NCBI GenBank assembly: GCA_948146395.1
Contig: OX411546.1
Span: forward strand, 20,725,158-20,789,157
Source: Fragum whitleyi
Lineage: Eukaryota; Mollusca; Bivalvia; Cardiida; Cardiidae
Length of the DNA: 64,000 nucleotides
Direction: 5' to 3'
Each line of letters opens with the position of its first letter. Position 1 is the first letter of the stretch. Below the pieces are notes generated by a model, which worked only from the letters and a program-made list of their open reading frames with translations, did not search any database and was not told where the DNA came from. Shown here one piece after another: positions 22,092-33,785 of this stretch. A program made the position numbers and the translations under genes.

Positions 22092-22792
22092 ATAAATTAA
22101 GATGATGTTAAAAATAAAAGTTTACTTCATTTCAAAAATATTTTATTTGATTATCTTGATAAAGGGAACTAGAAGTATATACAGTTTAGATAATGGTAAA
22201 TTTCGCATGCGAAATCAGCATCAACAGCGCATCCGAGCCAGAAAGAATAAACCGTATAATAACATTCCTGTTCAAACTGCGAATACGCAGAATTTTAACG
22301 TTCTAGTCAATTCAGATTATATAAATACTAAGTTTACTTCCCTTCAAAAATATTAACCTGATATCTTCGTATAAAGGGAACTATAAGTCCATACGGTTTA
22401 GAAAATATCGCATGCAAAATCAGCATCAACAGCTTGTCTAGGCCAGAAAAAATAAACCGTATAATAACATTCCAGTTCAAACTGCGAATACGCAGTATTT
22501 AAACGTTTAAATAAATTAAGATGATATTAAAAAGTTTACTTCACTTCAAAACACATTTTATTTGATTATCTAGATAAAGGGACCTAGAAGTCTATATAAA
22601 GTTTAGAAAATATCGCATGCAAAATCAGCATCAACAGATTATCTATGCCAATTAAAAAACTGAAATTATAACATCATACCGGTGCAAATACACAGTGTTT
22701 AAATATCAAATTCAATTCAGAAATTGTAGATCTATGCGCAATTTTAAGTGAGTGATCTAAGGTCAATTTTGCCTATACAGGTATAGACAAAA

Positions 22793-23122
22793 TTGATCTT
22801 TGATCACTCACTTATACTTGAAACTTGCATGAAAACTTTAAATGGAATTTTGCAGAAAATTGCGCAACCGGCCAAAAATAATAAACCAGTTGTGATTATA
22901 AGACCAGTTGTGCAACAGAAGGCTGCGAGGCAGGCTGGTGGGAAGGGACGGATGGTTACTCTGATCCACGAGCAAAGGCTACAACAACTCAAACAGGAGT
23001 ATATACGGTTTAGAAAATATCGCATGCAAAATCAGCATCAACAGCTCATCCAGGCCAGAAAAAATAAACCGTATAACAACATTCCTGTTCAAACTGCGAA
23101 TACGCAGTATTTAAACGTTTAA
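22793..23122 (+). pseudogene. Tail copy 5 (open)
   Basis: Open through KNNKPVVIIRPVVQQKAAR, GKGRMVTLIHEQR and TANTQYLNV to the stop, with a few replacements relative to the parent (THEQR to IHEQR). The start is within the hairpin spacer, so the N-terminus is uncertain. Confidence 0.55.
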
Positions 23123-23456
23123 ATAAATTAAGATGATATTAAAAAGTTTACTTCACTTCAAAACACATTTTATTTGATTATCTAGATAAAGGGACCTAGA
23201 AGTCTATATAAAGTTTAGAAAATATCGCATTCAAAATCAGCATCAACAGATTATCTAGGCCAATTAAAAAACCCTTAAATTATAACATCTTTCCGGTGCA
23301 ATTACACAGTGTTTTAATGTTTAATTAAATTCAGATATTGTAGATCTGTGCACAATTTTAAGTGAGTGATCAAAGGTCAATTTTGTCTATACAGGTATAG
23401 ACAAAATTGACCTTTGATCATTCACAATATTACTTGAAATTTCGCAAAAAAAATCA

Positions 23457-23738
23457 ATGGAATTAGGCAGAAAAATTGCGCAACCAGCCAAAAGTAATAA
23501 ACCAGTTGTGGCTAAAAGACCAGTTGAGAAACAGAAGGTTGTGAGGCGGGCTGGTGGGAAGGGTCGGATGGTTACTCTGACCCACGAGCAACGGTTACAG
23601 CAACTCAAACAAGAGTATATACGGTTTAGAAAATACCGCATGCAAAATCAGCATCAACAGCTCATCCAGGCCAGAAAAAATAAACCGTATATCAACATTC
23701 CAGTACAAACTGCAAATACGCAGTATTTAAACGCTTAA
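23457..23738 (+). pseudogene. Tail copy 6 (open)
   Basis: ATG at 23457 (MELGRKIAQPAKSNKP) is open to TANTQYLNA and the stop. The start arrangement matches copies 1 and 8, so the ATG is an ancestral property of the array unit and not of the parental exon. Confidence 0.6.
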
Positions 23739-24077
23739 ATAAAATAAGATGATATTAAAAAGTTTACTTCACTTCAATACATTTTTTTATTTGGTTATCT
23801 TGATAAAGAGAACTAGAAATCTATACGGTTTAGAAAATATCGCATGCAAAAATAGCATCAACAGCTTATCTAGGCCAGAAAAAAAAAACTAAAATCATAA
23901 CAACATTCCGATGAAAATACAGAGTACATGAATTTAAATTTTTAATTCAATTAAGATATTGAAGATCTGTGCACAAGTTTAAGTGAATGATCAAAGGTCA
24001 ATTTTGTCTCAACAGGTATAGACAAAATTGACCTTTGATCATTCACTTATTACTTGAAATTTGCACAAAAACTTTAA

Positions 24078-24360
24078 TTGGTATTTGGCAAAAAAATTGC
24101 GCAACCGGCCAAAAATAATAAACCAGTTGTGGTAAAAAGACCAGTTGTGCAACAGAAGGTTGTGAGGCACGTTGGTGGGAAGGGTCGGATGGTTACTCTG
24201 ACCCACGAGCAACGGCTACAGCAACTCAAACAGGAGTATATACGGTTTAGAAAATATCGCATGCAAAATCAGCATTAACAGCTCATCCAGGCCAGAAAAA
24301 ATAAACCGTATATCAACATTCCGGTTCAAACTGCGAATACGCAGTATTTAAATGTTTAAA
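24078..24360 (+). pseudogene. Tail copy 7 (one premature stop)
   Basis: Matches the tail throughout, but a Gln codon after RMQNQH is TAA (24276-24278); the remaining frame to YLNV is otherwise kept. A single substitution separates it from an open copy. Confidence 0.65.
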
Positions 24361-24920
24361 TAAATTAAGATGATACTAAAAATAAAAGTTTACTTCATTT
24401 CAGAAATATTTTATTTGATAATCTTGATTAAAGGGAACTACATGTAGAAGTATATACAGTTTAGAAAATGGTAAATTTCGCATGCGAAATCAGCATCAAC
24501 AGCGCATCCGAGCCAGAAAGAATAAACCGTATAACAACATTCCGGTTCAAACTGCGAATACGCAGTATTTTAACGTTTGAATCAATTAAGATTATATAAA
24601 TACTAAGTTTACTTCACTTCAAAAATATTAATCTGATATCTTCATATAAAGGGAACTAGAAGTCTATACGGGTTAGAAAATATCGCATGCAAAATCAGCA
24701 TCAACAGCTTATCTAGGCCAGAAAAAAAAACTAAAATCATAACATCATTCCGATGAAAATACAGAGTACATGAATTTAAATGTTTAATTCAATTAAGATA
24801 TTGAAGATCTGTGCACAAGTTTAAGTGAGTGATCAAAGGTCAATTTTGTCTATACTGGTATAGACAAAATTGACCTTTGATCATTCACTTATTACTTGAA
24901 ATTTCACATAAAAATGTTCA

Positions 24921-25202
24921 ATGGAATTTGGCATAAAAATTGCGCAGCTGGCCAAAAATAATAAACCAGTTGTGATTAAAAGACCAGTTGTACAACAGAA
25001 GGCTGTGAGGCAGGCTGGTGGGAAGGGTCGGATGGTTACTCTGACCCACGAGCAACGGCTACATCAACTCAAACAGGAGTATATACGGTTTAGAAAATAT
25101 CGCATGCAAAATCAGCATCAACAGCTCATCCAGGCAAGAAAAAACAAACCGTATAACAACATTCCAGTTCAAACTGCGAATACGCAGTATTTAAACGTTT
25201 AA
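24921..25202 (+). pseudogene. Tail copy 8 (open)
   Basis: ATG at 24921 (MEFGIKIAQLAKNNKP) is open to TANTQYLNV and stop, very close to copy 1. It is the last well-preserved unit; a TIR element follows at 25217. Confidence 0.6.
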
Positions 25203-25216
25203 AATTTGTATCAATT

Positions 25217-25463
25217 CAGGGCCCAAGGTTATAAAAGTTTTCTCAGGCTCAGGCTCAAATTTCACAAAATTTTAAATTAAAATAAATGTATGAAAATAAA
25301 AGATAGTATTAATAAGTTGCTATTTATTACAACTTATTTATATCATCTTTTATGTTAATAATTTTAAATAAGTAATAAAACAGAATTGCGGCTTAAATCT
25401 CAAATTGAAATTTGAGAAAATTTTGAATTGAGCCTGAGAAAAGTTTTATTAACTCGGGCCCTG
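25217..25463. mobile_element. hAT-like MITE, 247 bp
   Basis: Ends CAGGGCCCAAGGTTATAAAA and TTTTATTAACTCGGGCCCTG; internally CTCAGGCTCAAATTTC faces AATTGAGCCTGAG. A related copy lies at 33786-34030. CAGGG termini suggest hAT; no 8-bp duplication is evident. Confidence 0.7.
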
Positions 25464-25984
25464 CCGATAATAACAATGAGTTTACTCCACTTTTAAAAAT
25501 AACAAAATTGTTTATATAGATAATGGTTCATGCCGAAATATATATTAGAAGAATTATGCGGTTAGAAATAATCGCAGGCAAATCAACATCAAAAGCCTTT
25601 TCAGGCCAGAAAAAAATACACTCAAAATAAAAACAACATTCCGGAATAAACTGCAAATACGTCGTATTTCAACGTTTAAATCAATTAGAATAATATAGAT
25701 GCGTGGATGGTAGAAGGTCAATTATGTCTATACGCGCAGAGACAAAACTGACCTTTGATTACTCACTTAAATTTATTACGTCCACACTTAAAATTTCGCA
25801 GTGATCTTTTAGTGGAATTAGGCAGAAAATATCAAAAGCTGCAAAATATACACTTATAAGAAATCAATTAAAGAGAATTCGATCTTTTCTGTACATGAAA
25901 AAAAATTGATAAACGTCTTTGTACATGTACTTCTTTTATAAAAGTGGGTATTTGCATTATCGATGCCGGTGACACTTCATCGTT

Positions 25985-26052
25985 GTTATTCTAAAACCTC
26001 ATAACTGCAGCTTTGGTAAGCCGCAGTTACGAGGTTTTAGAATTACATCGAC
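25985..26052. repeat. Palindrome, AAAACCTCATAACTGCAG type
   Basis: AAAACCTCATAACTGCAGC faces GCCGCAGTTACGAGGTTTT. A related palindrome is at 35225-35272. Confidence 0.75.
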
Positions 26053-26135
26053 GATTTAGCATGTTTGAATTTCTGGTCGAGGTGAATTAAGGTACCACAA
26101 GAGCATCTGTGGAAGAAATGTCACGTGCCAAGCAG

Positions 26136-26405
26136 CCGCCGTCATAGCGCAGTTGGAAGCTCTTAGAACTGTTAATCTAGAGGTCTCGGGACCGATCCCC
26201 GACGGCAGCACCATCCTTTCCGACTATTTGTCTCTCAAGAAGGGGTTAATAATCGTAGACCTACGTGAGATTGCAGGTAGAGGCTAGGAAAGGATGTCAT
26301 GGTAGAACTGGTGAGAGAAATACCAGGATTCCATTGTAAGGTGCTCCAGTCGCCACGATATAATTGAAGGATTGTTGAAAGCGGGGTAAAACTCCATTCA
26401 AACAA
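26136..26405 (+). mobile_element. tRNA-derived SINE
   Basis: Head GCCGCCGTCATAGCGCAGTT with B-box-like GGGACCGATCCCC, body GGCTAGGAAAGGATGTCATG, end GAAAGCGGGGTAAAACTCC and an AAAC-type tail. Same family as 7949-8229 but with B-box damage. Confidence 0.82.
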
Positions 26406-27373
26406 AACACATGAAAAGCCAGGAAGCATTTATAAAGAGTAAATGTGAACGGATTCTTTTTCTGAACGAAATGCAGAAATTATTATTTATACGAGTATTT
26501 ATCGTTACGTCGGTAGGATTTTGATCATTGAACAGAAAGATTTTGGAGAAAATAATATGGAAAATATGCAGGTTATTTGCCTCAAAGGCACGTTCGGCTT
26601 ATCGGACTTAGTTCTAAACTTTTCAAACTCTTCTTTTTTCGTGCATAATACAAATGGTAAGAAATACAAAGAGCAATTGCTCTGTTGCAATGTTGATATA
26701 AGGTCTTGGAACCGTAGCAGTTCCGTAACAGCACAGAATCAATGATGTTGGCCGAGGTTTCCTAATGAAATCATTAGGAAACCTTGCGTAACACTTTTTA
26801 AGTTCATAATTTCCGAAACGTTACGGATCTACTAACTTGGGAAAATATTAGTAACCTTGATTCCGAGCGAACTGGTGAAATTAAGCAGTTTATTATTGCA
26901 TTTTTTTGGAATTAATGGGTAATGAATATTGTGGTATCATTTCGAATTACTTGTTCCTTTATCAAGAGTCAAGATGCGTTCTGTTACAGTTGGTTTATAA
27001 TCACACGCATCCACGATATCAGAGACTTGTTTTCTATGGATTGTATTGTTGCAAAAATTAATAAGCCCAAATTAAGACTGACTTCTTTAAGCAAAGAATA
27101 TGAAAATGAAAAATAAAAGGTACCAAATATTAAATGTATTCAAATGTATACAAATTGGTAGTTATTGCCAAAAAATAAAGCGATTACTTTTATTTTGTGA
27201 CTCTCATACACGCATAAATTTCAATTGCAATAGTACCGGGATTGAACAATTTGGGCATTTTTGTGATAAGAATGGTTCTGGAATTACCTAGAATTCTTGT
27301 CGGATTCTCTTATGATGATTCAATCGACATTCGAAATTCATTATCAGAATAGTATTGTCGCGGTTTTGACGTT
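26406..27373. other. Intergenic, with a palindromic repeat fragment
   Basis: GGTTTCCTAATGAAATCATT / AGGAAACC (26755-26785) and the following ~80 bp match 37362-37465. No gene is seen. Confidence 0.5.
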
Positions 27374-27638
27374 AAAGGTTCGGTCCCACTGCTCTTACAG
27401 ATGTATTGAGGATGTAAAACGTATGATTTTTTTACATCCGCTGAAAAGACGATGCACATCCAATCAAAATCCCGGCTACATACTTTACACGTCCGATATT
27501 TTCCGTTCGGCCGTCGTAAATTTTGGCCATCATTATATGTTTTCACCAAGCGAATGAAAACAGATGAAAAATTTCAATCATCCGCCGTGTCCGTTCATCA
27601 TTCGTTTTGTGTCCGCTTGGCAGCGGGACTGGGCCTTT
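27374..27638. mobile_element. TIR element, 265 bp
   Basis: Ends AAAGGTTCGGTCCCACTGC and GCAGCGGGACTGGGCCTTT are imperfect inverted repeats. The interior has GATGTAAAACGTATG and TCATCCGCCGTGTCCG. Non-coding; superfamily not determined. Confidence 0.65.
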
Positions 27639-27959
27639 CAATCTGCCTTCGATAACTAAATATAGGCGAGGCGGATCCACATACCAATGACTTTATAAAG
27701 TTTGCCATGGAATGCACATGAACGAATGATGGGCGTAAATGTTAATTATCCACGAATGTTCACAATTTCACTCCGTTTTGCATCCTTTTTGCGAAATTTG
27801 TGAAAGTCTACATAAAGGCCTTAAATATACCTTGTATTTGGAGTCCCTGGTCCTAATGAGAGGTTGCAGGCGAAACTGAAAAGCGAGGGCAGATTGAAAA
27901 CATACTGTTCCTTATAGCAGAAAACAGTGAACGAAAAAGACAAATCGTCTGTAAATTTT

Positions 27960-28325
27960 GTTTTATACACGTAAATATACAAATATCCGTCTGATAACAT
28001 CCCATAAGGTATTTTTCAGGATATCACAAGGGTACTTTCAGAACAATGACATGATGCGGTTATTTTAAGAAACTTGCGCTTCTGTTAAAAGCATCGACAA
28101 AAACAACATACATAGAGGTTATAAGATTAATATAATACTTACATATAATTAGTGTATTGTATGAAAAAATATCTAACGCGGCTGTGGTAATTGATAATTG
28201 TCTCGACAGAGACTCGACAAATATCAATTCGCATAAAATCTTTTAGATATTTTTTTCATACTAAACACTTAGTACGTATTTTATATTTCTCCAGTATAAA
28301 ATCACAGCGACGTAAATATCGTGAC
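27960..28325. mobile_element. Foldback element, TACGTACTTAGT family, inverted copy
   Basis: ATCGACAAAAACAACATACA and AGAGGTTATAAG are the reverse of the 14.55-kb segment, then the hairpin TTAGTGTATTGTATGAAAAA ... ACTAAACACTTAGTACG. Confidence 0.72.
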
Positions 28326-29242
28326 TTTACGGGATGGTTGAAGTAATTCAATAATTGTTTTTTTTTTTTTTTTTTTGTTTTTAAGTTGGAATGCGGAGCA
28401 ATTCCAACTTAGATTTAACAAAACCGCAAAATGAACACAAGATAATTTCATTTCGGGTTTCTTGAGAACACATATCACGTGAACAGGATGTGAATACACT
28501 TCGGCCTATTTTGTATATCTCAACTTGACAAAGACATACAGTTTATTTCATCAAAAAGTAATAATGCTGTACAATTACACAACTATCATTCACGTATATT
28601 ATTAACACGCTAATTTATGTTTTAAACGATATTTATTGAAAATCGCGTACGAATATATTAGTATCACATGTTTGCATTACTATATTTGGAAATCATGTGA
28701 TAAGTCAAATCCAATAAGGTCAGCAATTAACAATATCACTAGCCAATCAGGTGATCTGCTTATTTGGTAATGTCGCGATCTGTTTTCTCAGTATTGTAGC
28801 AATAGCACAGACAAATCACGTGATCTGCTTATTTGGTAAGGTCGCGGCCTGTTTATGTAGAATTATGTTATAGCTTCTTTTAAAGGTATAGTTTCTCTTT
28901 CTGAACGACCTTCTTTGACAAGGTGTTATCTTGTAAATTTCTGTGTAAGCTACGAAATAAAAATCTTTTCTTAAAGTGATTATACACTTTTAAAGTAAGT
29001 AAATATTTTTGCAACAGTTTGTCGTTTTTTTCGTCATATTGCAGTTATCTACATGAATGTTTCATTGTAAAAACCCAATACTCATCCTCATAAACCCTTG
29101 CCACCATATCTGTAATTGAATTATGAATATCTTTGCCTAATTGCGTTTATCACCAAGACAATTTGCCATTTGAAACAAACCCATCTAGTTCAACTTGTTT
29201 TCTTCACATTCTTATACATCAACACGTTTAAGAGCACCACCA
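28326..29242. other. Intergenic AT-rich DNA with a direct duplication
   Basis: A poly-T run near 28359-28377, then GTGATCTGCTTATTTGGTAA occurring at about 28752 and 28822 as part of an ~80-bp direct repeat. No gene is seen. Confidence 0.55.
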
Positions 29243-29675
29243 TACAGTTAGTTACATCGTGAAATTGACATTCATCTCAATAAAAAAATTCTTAATCGCA
29301 CACTAAGCGCTCCATCGATTCATTCCAAACACTCACTCAAACCATTCAAAACCGCTCAAAGTTATTGAAAAATAAGATCAACATGTACATTCAAAATGAA
29401 TTAAGCAAGAACCAATTCGCGATTTCCCTGATACAATTGAAATTTAAAGCGTCTGATTGGTTCTTGACGATATAGAAAGCTATTGGTTGAACTTTTATGC
29501 TTATTTTATATAGGTTTTATATATAGCTATTTTTGTTCATCCTGAACAAACTAAGCGACTCTGGATTCCCTCCCTAAAATTTCACTAAAAACTCGCTCCG
29601 CTCACTCATTCATCACCATGCCTAATTCATTCCAAAATCGTTCATCTTATCAATTTCACGATGCTATTAATTGTA
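29243..29675. mobile_element. TA-flanked MITE, CAGTTA family, 433 bp
   Basis: Begins TACAGTTAGTTACATCGTG and ends CACGATGCTATTAATTGTA, with TTTGTTCATCCTGAACAAAC inside. Inverted relative to the 17786 copy in its interior. Confidence 0.8.
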
Positions 29676-30239
29676 CCCCCAACTCAGAAGTAGAGTAGCA
29701 TAATATTGATTTCATCATGTCTGTCTCTCAGTCCATTGACCTTTTGCTTTCCGCTACATAAACGGAGAAGCAATTGACCTGCAATAACAAAACTTTACAC
29801 AAATATTGCCAATGACCCAAAGAAATGTCTTAATGTTTCGGGGTATTACATGTCACGGTCATCAGTAAATTTGAACAGTTAAGAGTTTCTACTCTAACTG
29901 AACAACCAATTGGCCCAAATCATAAAACTTGTCAATGACCCGAGAAAGTGCCAATTTTTTGGAGTCAGAAAGGTCGAAATCACAATTGAACTTCGTCCAA
30001 AAATTGTCTTTAGATACCAACTCATGAAGTAAAGACTTCCCTGCGAAAATATCTTTTTATCACGGACAAATCACTTGTTGAGGTCCACTTTGCGACACTT
30101 CTAATTAAAAATGTAATATATAACTCGAATGGAGCAGAATTCATTTGAAAAATAATATAAAAACTATTTTGAGTGAATAAGTGTTCCCCTGTGCGTCCAT
30201 TAGTCGGCTGTATGGTCCGTATTATTTTCCCTTTTTTTT

Positions 30240-30610
30240 TTAGCTCACCTGAGCACAACGTGCTCAAGGAGAGCTTTTAGGATCATCCTGACTCCGTCGT
30301 CCGTCGTCAATTTTCTTAAGACTTCTTCTTCTCCTAAACCACTGGGCCAAACTAAGTGAAATTCTGCCTGAATGGGACCGTCTTCAAAATTATCGCTTAT
30401 TCTAATTGGCCAATAAATATGGGAATGGCAGGGCGGGGCTTATTTTGAGCCCATAATCATTTAACGTCATCCCCTCCTGAACCACTGAGCAGATTTCAAT
30501 CAAACTTTACAAGAATGTTCCTTTGATGACCCCCTTCAAACATTGTTGGCAAAATTGCCATTAGCCCATAAATTTGGGCGTGGCAGGCCTGTATAGCGAT
30601 TCAGAGGTTT
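30240..30610. repeat. Interspersed repeat starting GCTCACCTGAGCAC
   Basis: GCTCACCTGAGCACAACGTG, CCGTCGTCCGTCGTC, then units with CCTGAACCACTGAGC and ATCAAACTTTACAAG. Related to 4757-4835. Non-coding. Confidence 0.65.
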
Positions 30611-30891
30611 AAGCGTCTCTCGTTGTTGAAATACATTGATTTATATACGCCCGTCAAAAGACGAGACGTTTTATGTGATCACCTGTGGTAGGCGGGAGGC
30701 GTAAGCTTCGTTTGTAGCTTGGGGTCACCATCTCTTGAACGCATTCCAACTTATCAGTACTTTCAGTACTTTGATTTTTTTTCACTAGCAAGAAAGAAGG
30801 TTCTTTGCATGAAAATACAGCTTTCAAATTGTATCATTTGATGTGATATTCGAAACTCCAAATGGATCGAACAATTTAAGGGGGAAATGGA

Positions 30892-31166
30892 TTGATTGAT
30901 TGAATGGAGTTTAACGCCGCTTTCAACATTATTTCAGTTATATCGCGGCGGCCGGAGCACCTAACAATGGATTCCTGGTATTTCTTTTCACCTGTACTAC
31001 CATTACATCCTTTCCTAGCCTCCGACTGCTATCTCACATAGGTTTACGATTATCTACCCATTGGTGAGAGACAAACGTCGGAAAGGATATTTGCCGCCGC
31101 CGGGGATCGAACCCACGACTTCCAGATTGGAAGTCTTATGCCTAACCAACTGCGCTATGGTGGCGG
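30892..31166 (-). mobile_element. Intact tRNA-derived SINE with 14-bp TSD
   Basis: On the - strand: tRNA-like head (CATAGCGCAGTTGGTTAG, GGGTTCGATCCCC), body and GTTAAACTCCATTCAATC end. AAGGGGGAAATGGA at 30878-30891 is duplicated at 31167-31180, a clear target-site duplication. Confidence 0.92.
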
Positions 31167-31219
31167 AAGGGGGAAATGGAGAACATCGACGAGATAATTA
31201 AAAAGTTTTGATTTTTAGC

Positions 31220-31560
31220 TCGCCAGTAAACATCGCACTATCACTTAAAAATTCTGTGTTAGCACTCTATAAACCACAATTTTGGTCCAATCTTCGTAAA
31301 TTAGTCAGAATATTGATCTGGTCACAGGAATGGTCCTTTCGAAAATGAAATAGTTCTATTATTTTGGAAATTTCAGGAAAGAGGCCTTACTGACAAAATC
31401 ATTGTTTGCTCTTTGGAAACCACAATTTTTGCCCAATCTTAACAAAGCTTTATCAGAACCTTTGGCTAGTCACAAATATGGACCCTAATTAAAATTGGAA
31501 TGATCTGTTGGAAATCAAGGGAAAAGGGGCCATAATGACAAAATCCTTATTACCAAGGAT
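31220..31560. repeat. ~130-bp tandem interspersed repeat
   Basis: Units share AACCACAATTTTGG/TGCCCAATCTT, GTCACAGGAATGG/CACAAATATGG and TGACAAAATC. Confidence 0.6.
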
Positions 31561-31710
31561 TTGACAACTAAACCCCAGCTCTGGAAGAACCAAAATCAAT
31601 TAAGAAGAAACAAAGCCTGAGAGATTTGCGTACTTCTATTTCAACTTTATTTGTACAAAAATATCACAGATAGTGAAGTCCTGCTTCATTTCTATATAAT
31701 CAATTCTATA

Positions 31711-31941
31711 TGAGCCTGTGCGTGACATTTCCAACAATTTAAAATGTTAGTGAGGTGCAAACATCGAGAGGCCACATACTGTAGATATAATGTTCCCCGG
31801 TTGTCTACAGATGCTTTAAGAGCATTTCTATCTAATAGGCGCAAGTGAGGACTCTGGTCAGACTGTGCGGATGCACATGCTGGTCAGAGTCTCTGCTTTT
31901 GCACATATTCGAAATTGTTGGAAATCTCAAGCATAGGCTCA
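31711..31941. mobile_element. MITE, TGAGCCTGTGCGTGAC family, 231 bp
   Basis: Left TIR TGAGCCTGTGCGTGACATTT and right GAAATCTCAAGCATAGGCTCA, flanked by TATA on both sides. Interior GACTCTGGTCAGACTGTGCG faces CTGGTCAGAGTCTC. Confidence 0.82.
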
Positions 31942-32208
31942 TATATAACAACAACATTGGTTATTGAAACAATAATTCTTCCAAACAGCCAAACAACGAA
32001 AACATAACACTTGTGAATCAATCAAGAGAGCTATCAAAGCTTTTTTTCTCAATTGGATTGAAGCATTCAATTCTTGAAAAAAGGCTTTAAAAATTGCAAA
32101 GAAATCACAAATGTATTCTTTTGAAAAAAAAGAAGTCAAAATAACCTCTTCATTTTCTTAACATTTTTCATATTCACTTTTTGGGCATTTCCCTAAAGAC
32201 AAGAACAA

Positions 32209-32415
32209 GATATGGTGTCCGTGGTCTAGAAGTAGAGCGTGAACCTCTTGACCCAAAGGTCCTGAGTTCAATTCTCGGAAGCGGCTATAATGGATCTTGG
32301 TTCTTTCATTGGCCCACACTTTCGGCGCGAGTACTAGTGAATTCTCCAGGAAGCAGAATCGAGAGGGATTTATCTAAGTTGTAAGAACATGTTTCCCAAT
32401 CGATGTAAAATAAAT
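32209..32415 (+). mobile_element. tRNA-like SINE, second family
   Basis: GTCCGTGGTCTAGAAGTAG with B-box-like GAGTTCAATTCTCGG, then CTCCAGGAAGCAGAATCG and a tail CCAATCGATGTAAAATAAAT. Head resembles the 56.3-kb SINE; tail is shared with 15390-15480. Confidence 0.65.
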
Positions 32416-32496
32416 AGGTTTAAACCAACAAGATATGGTCATGGAACATAAATGCTCCTGAAATAGCAATTCTTTAGAAGTTTGACCTTAACAAAT

Positions 32497-32572
32497 CGAG
32501 GGGTCAGTGCAACACTATTGTAAGTGCCTATAAATCTATAGGCACTTACAATAGTGTTGTGCTGACCCCTCG
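32497..32572. repeat. Near-perfect 76-bp palindrome
   Basis: Arms of 36 bp (CACTATTGTAAGTGCCTATA / TATAGGCACTTACAATAGTG at the centre; CGAGGGGTCAG / CTGACCCCTCG at the ends). Relatives at 34950-35035, 51452-51540 and around the 52.1-kb SINE. Confidence 0.9.
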
Positions 32573-33034
32573 AGATGACCTATACCCTGGTATTTGCAGA
32601 TGCCAAGTATAAGCATTGCAGCTTGAATAGGCTGGAAGTGATTGCCAATATTAAGCTTTTGTGTTAAGTTTTGCAAACAGATGGGCAATAATATGTCCCT
32701 TACCTTATTTATGCAGAGGCATACTATTTTCATCTACCATGAATGTTAAATTATCATTGTTAATATTTTCAAAATAAAACTATTGAGACATGATTCATAT
32801 TAATTGTTAATACATGTGTAATGTGTATAGTTTATAGATCGTCTAATACTTAAACTAATTAAAATGAATAACATGTAAATGCAAATTAATGTAAAATGCA
32901 AATTGGTTAATCTCATATCATGATTTAAATGTCCTAAACTGCCTCATTATTTACATGCATATAAAGCTAAAAATAGTTATAGGAGTCATTACGTACATAC
33001 AAATAACAGTGGTAGCGTATTTCTTTATAATTGC

Positions 33035-33785
33035 AATCCAATACATTCAAGAATTTTGATTGCTTTAAATAACATCACATGAGGAAATCCGCTGCACTTT
33101 ATTTCTGTATAAAATGCAATAGATATTTCGGGAAAAAAACTCTTCGATTGATTTGGAAGTCAAGTGTTGAAGGACCTTGAAAATCTGTCGTTCCTCAATT
33201 CATAACCCTTTATTGCTGTTTGTTCAGTTAAGAATTGAAATATTTGCAAAGGAATTTTGGATTACTTGTAAGCATTCCATTTTGATTCTGAACTGCCATT
33301 TACAGCAAGTACAGATCATCAGGCATCATTTTCAACCTCGCTCGATCTGTCAATCACACAGATTTCATTTTGAAAAGAAGCAGTACTAGGCAGAAAAAAA
33401 TTCGGATCATAAATACCTCTAGAAATGTCTAAGTTGTTGTCTTTTTGTGTCCAATATGTAAAAGTTTATGCGAGCAAATACCGATAGCGAGATACATTAC
33501 ACGATTATTATGCAATCTTAAAAACCTTTTATTATTTGGCCGAGTTATTTAATTGTTTCTTACACGTAGATCTAAAGTATTGCAATTATAAAGGCCGAGT
33601 GTATTTTCCACTGCAATAATTGGAGTTTAAAGTGCAAATTGCCTTATCACATGGCCTTAACATAACACCCTTTAGGCATTATTTGCCATGTGCTACTTTA
33701 AGGCTATTGCACTTAATACTCAAATAAGCGCAGTGAAAAATACACTCTTTCCTATAGTATATTTCTACTTAACATGCAAAAACTG
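33035..33785. repeat. ~750-bp repeat with terminal hairpin, copy 1
   Basis: AAGAATTTTGATTGCTTTAA, TGAGGAAATCCGCTGCACTT and, at the end, the hairpin AGTGTATTTTTCACTGC ... GCAGTGAAAAATACACT. Same order in 44385-45100. Confidence 0.72.

Larger units (their letters stand above)
19411..25830 (+). repeat. Tandem array of the glycosyltransferase tail and 3' flank
   Basis: Units of roughly 615 bp (others about 410, 845 or 1040 bp) hold a copy of the 3' coding tail from PAKNNKP to the stop, an AATAAA overlapping the stop, ~100 bp of 3' flank, a shorter degenerate copy from RFRKYRMQNQ onward, and a ~70-bp hairpin spacer. Long copies: about 20186-20448, 20808-20998, 21220-21474, 21834-22091, 22866-23122, 23481-23738, 24105-24360 and 24946-25202. 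A last degenerate unit runs from about 25550 to 25830. The copies lack the catalytic part and show no clear acceptor. Confidence 0.9.

Noticed and set aside
19411..25830. CRISPR-like or bacterial repeat-spacer array
   Set aside because: Units are hundreds of bases long, contain exon-derived coding sequence and lie in an animal genome.
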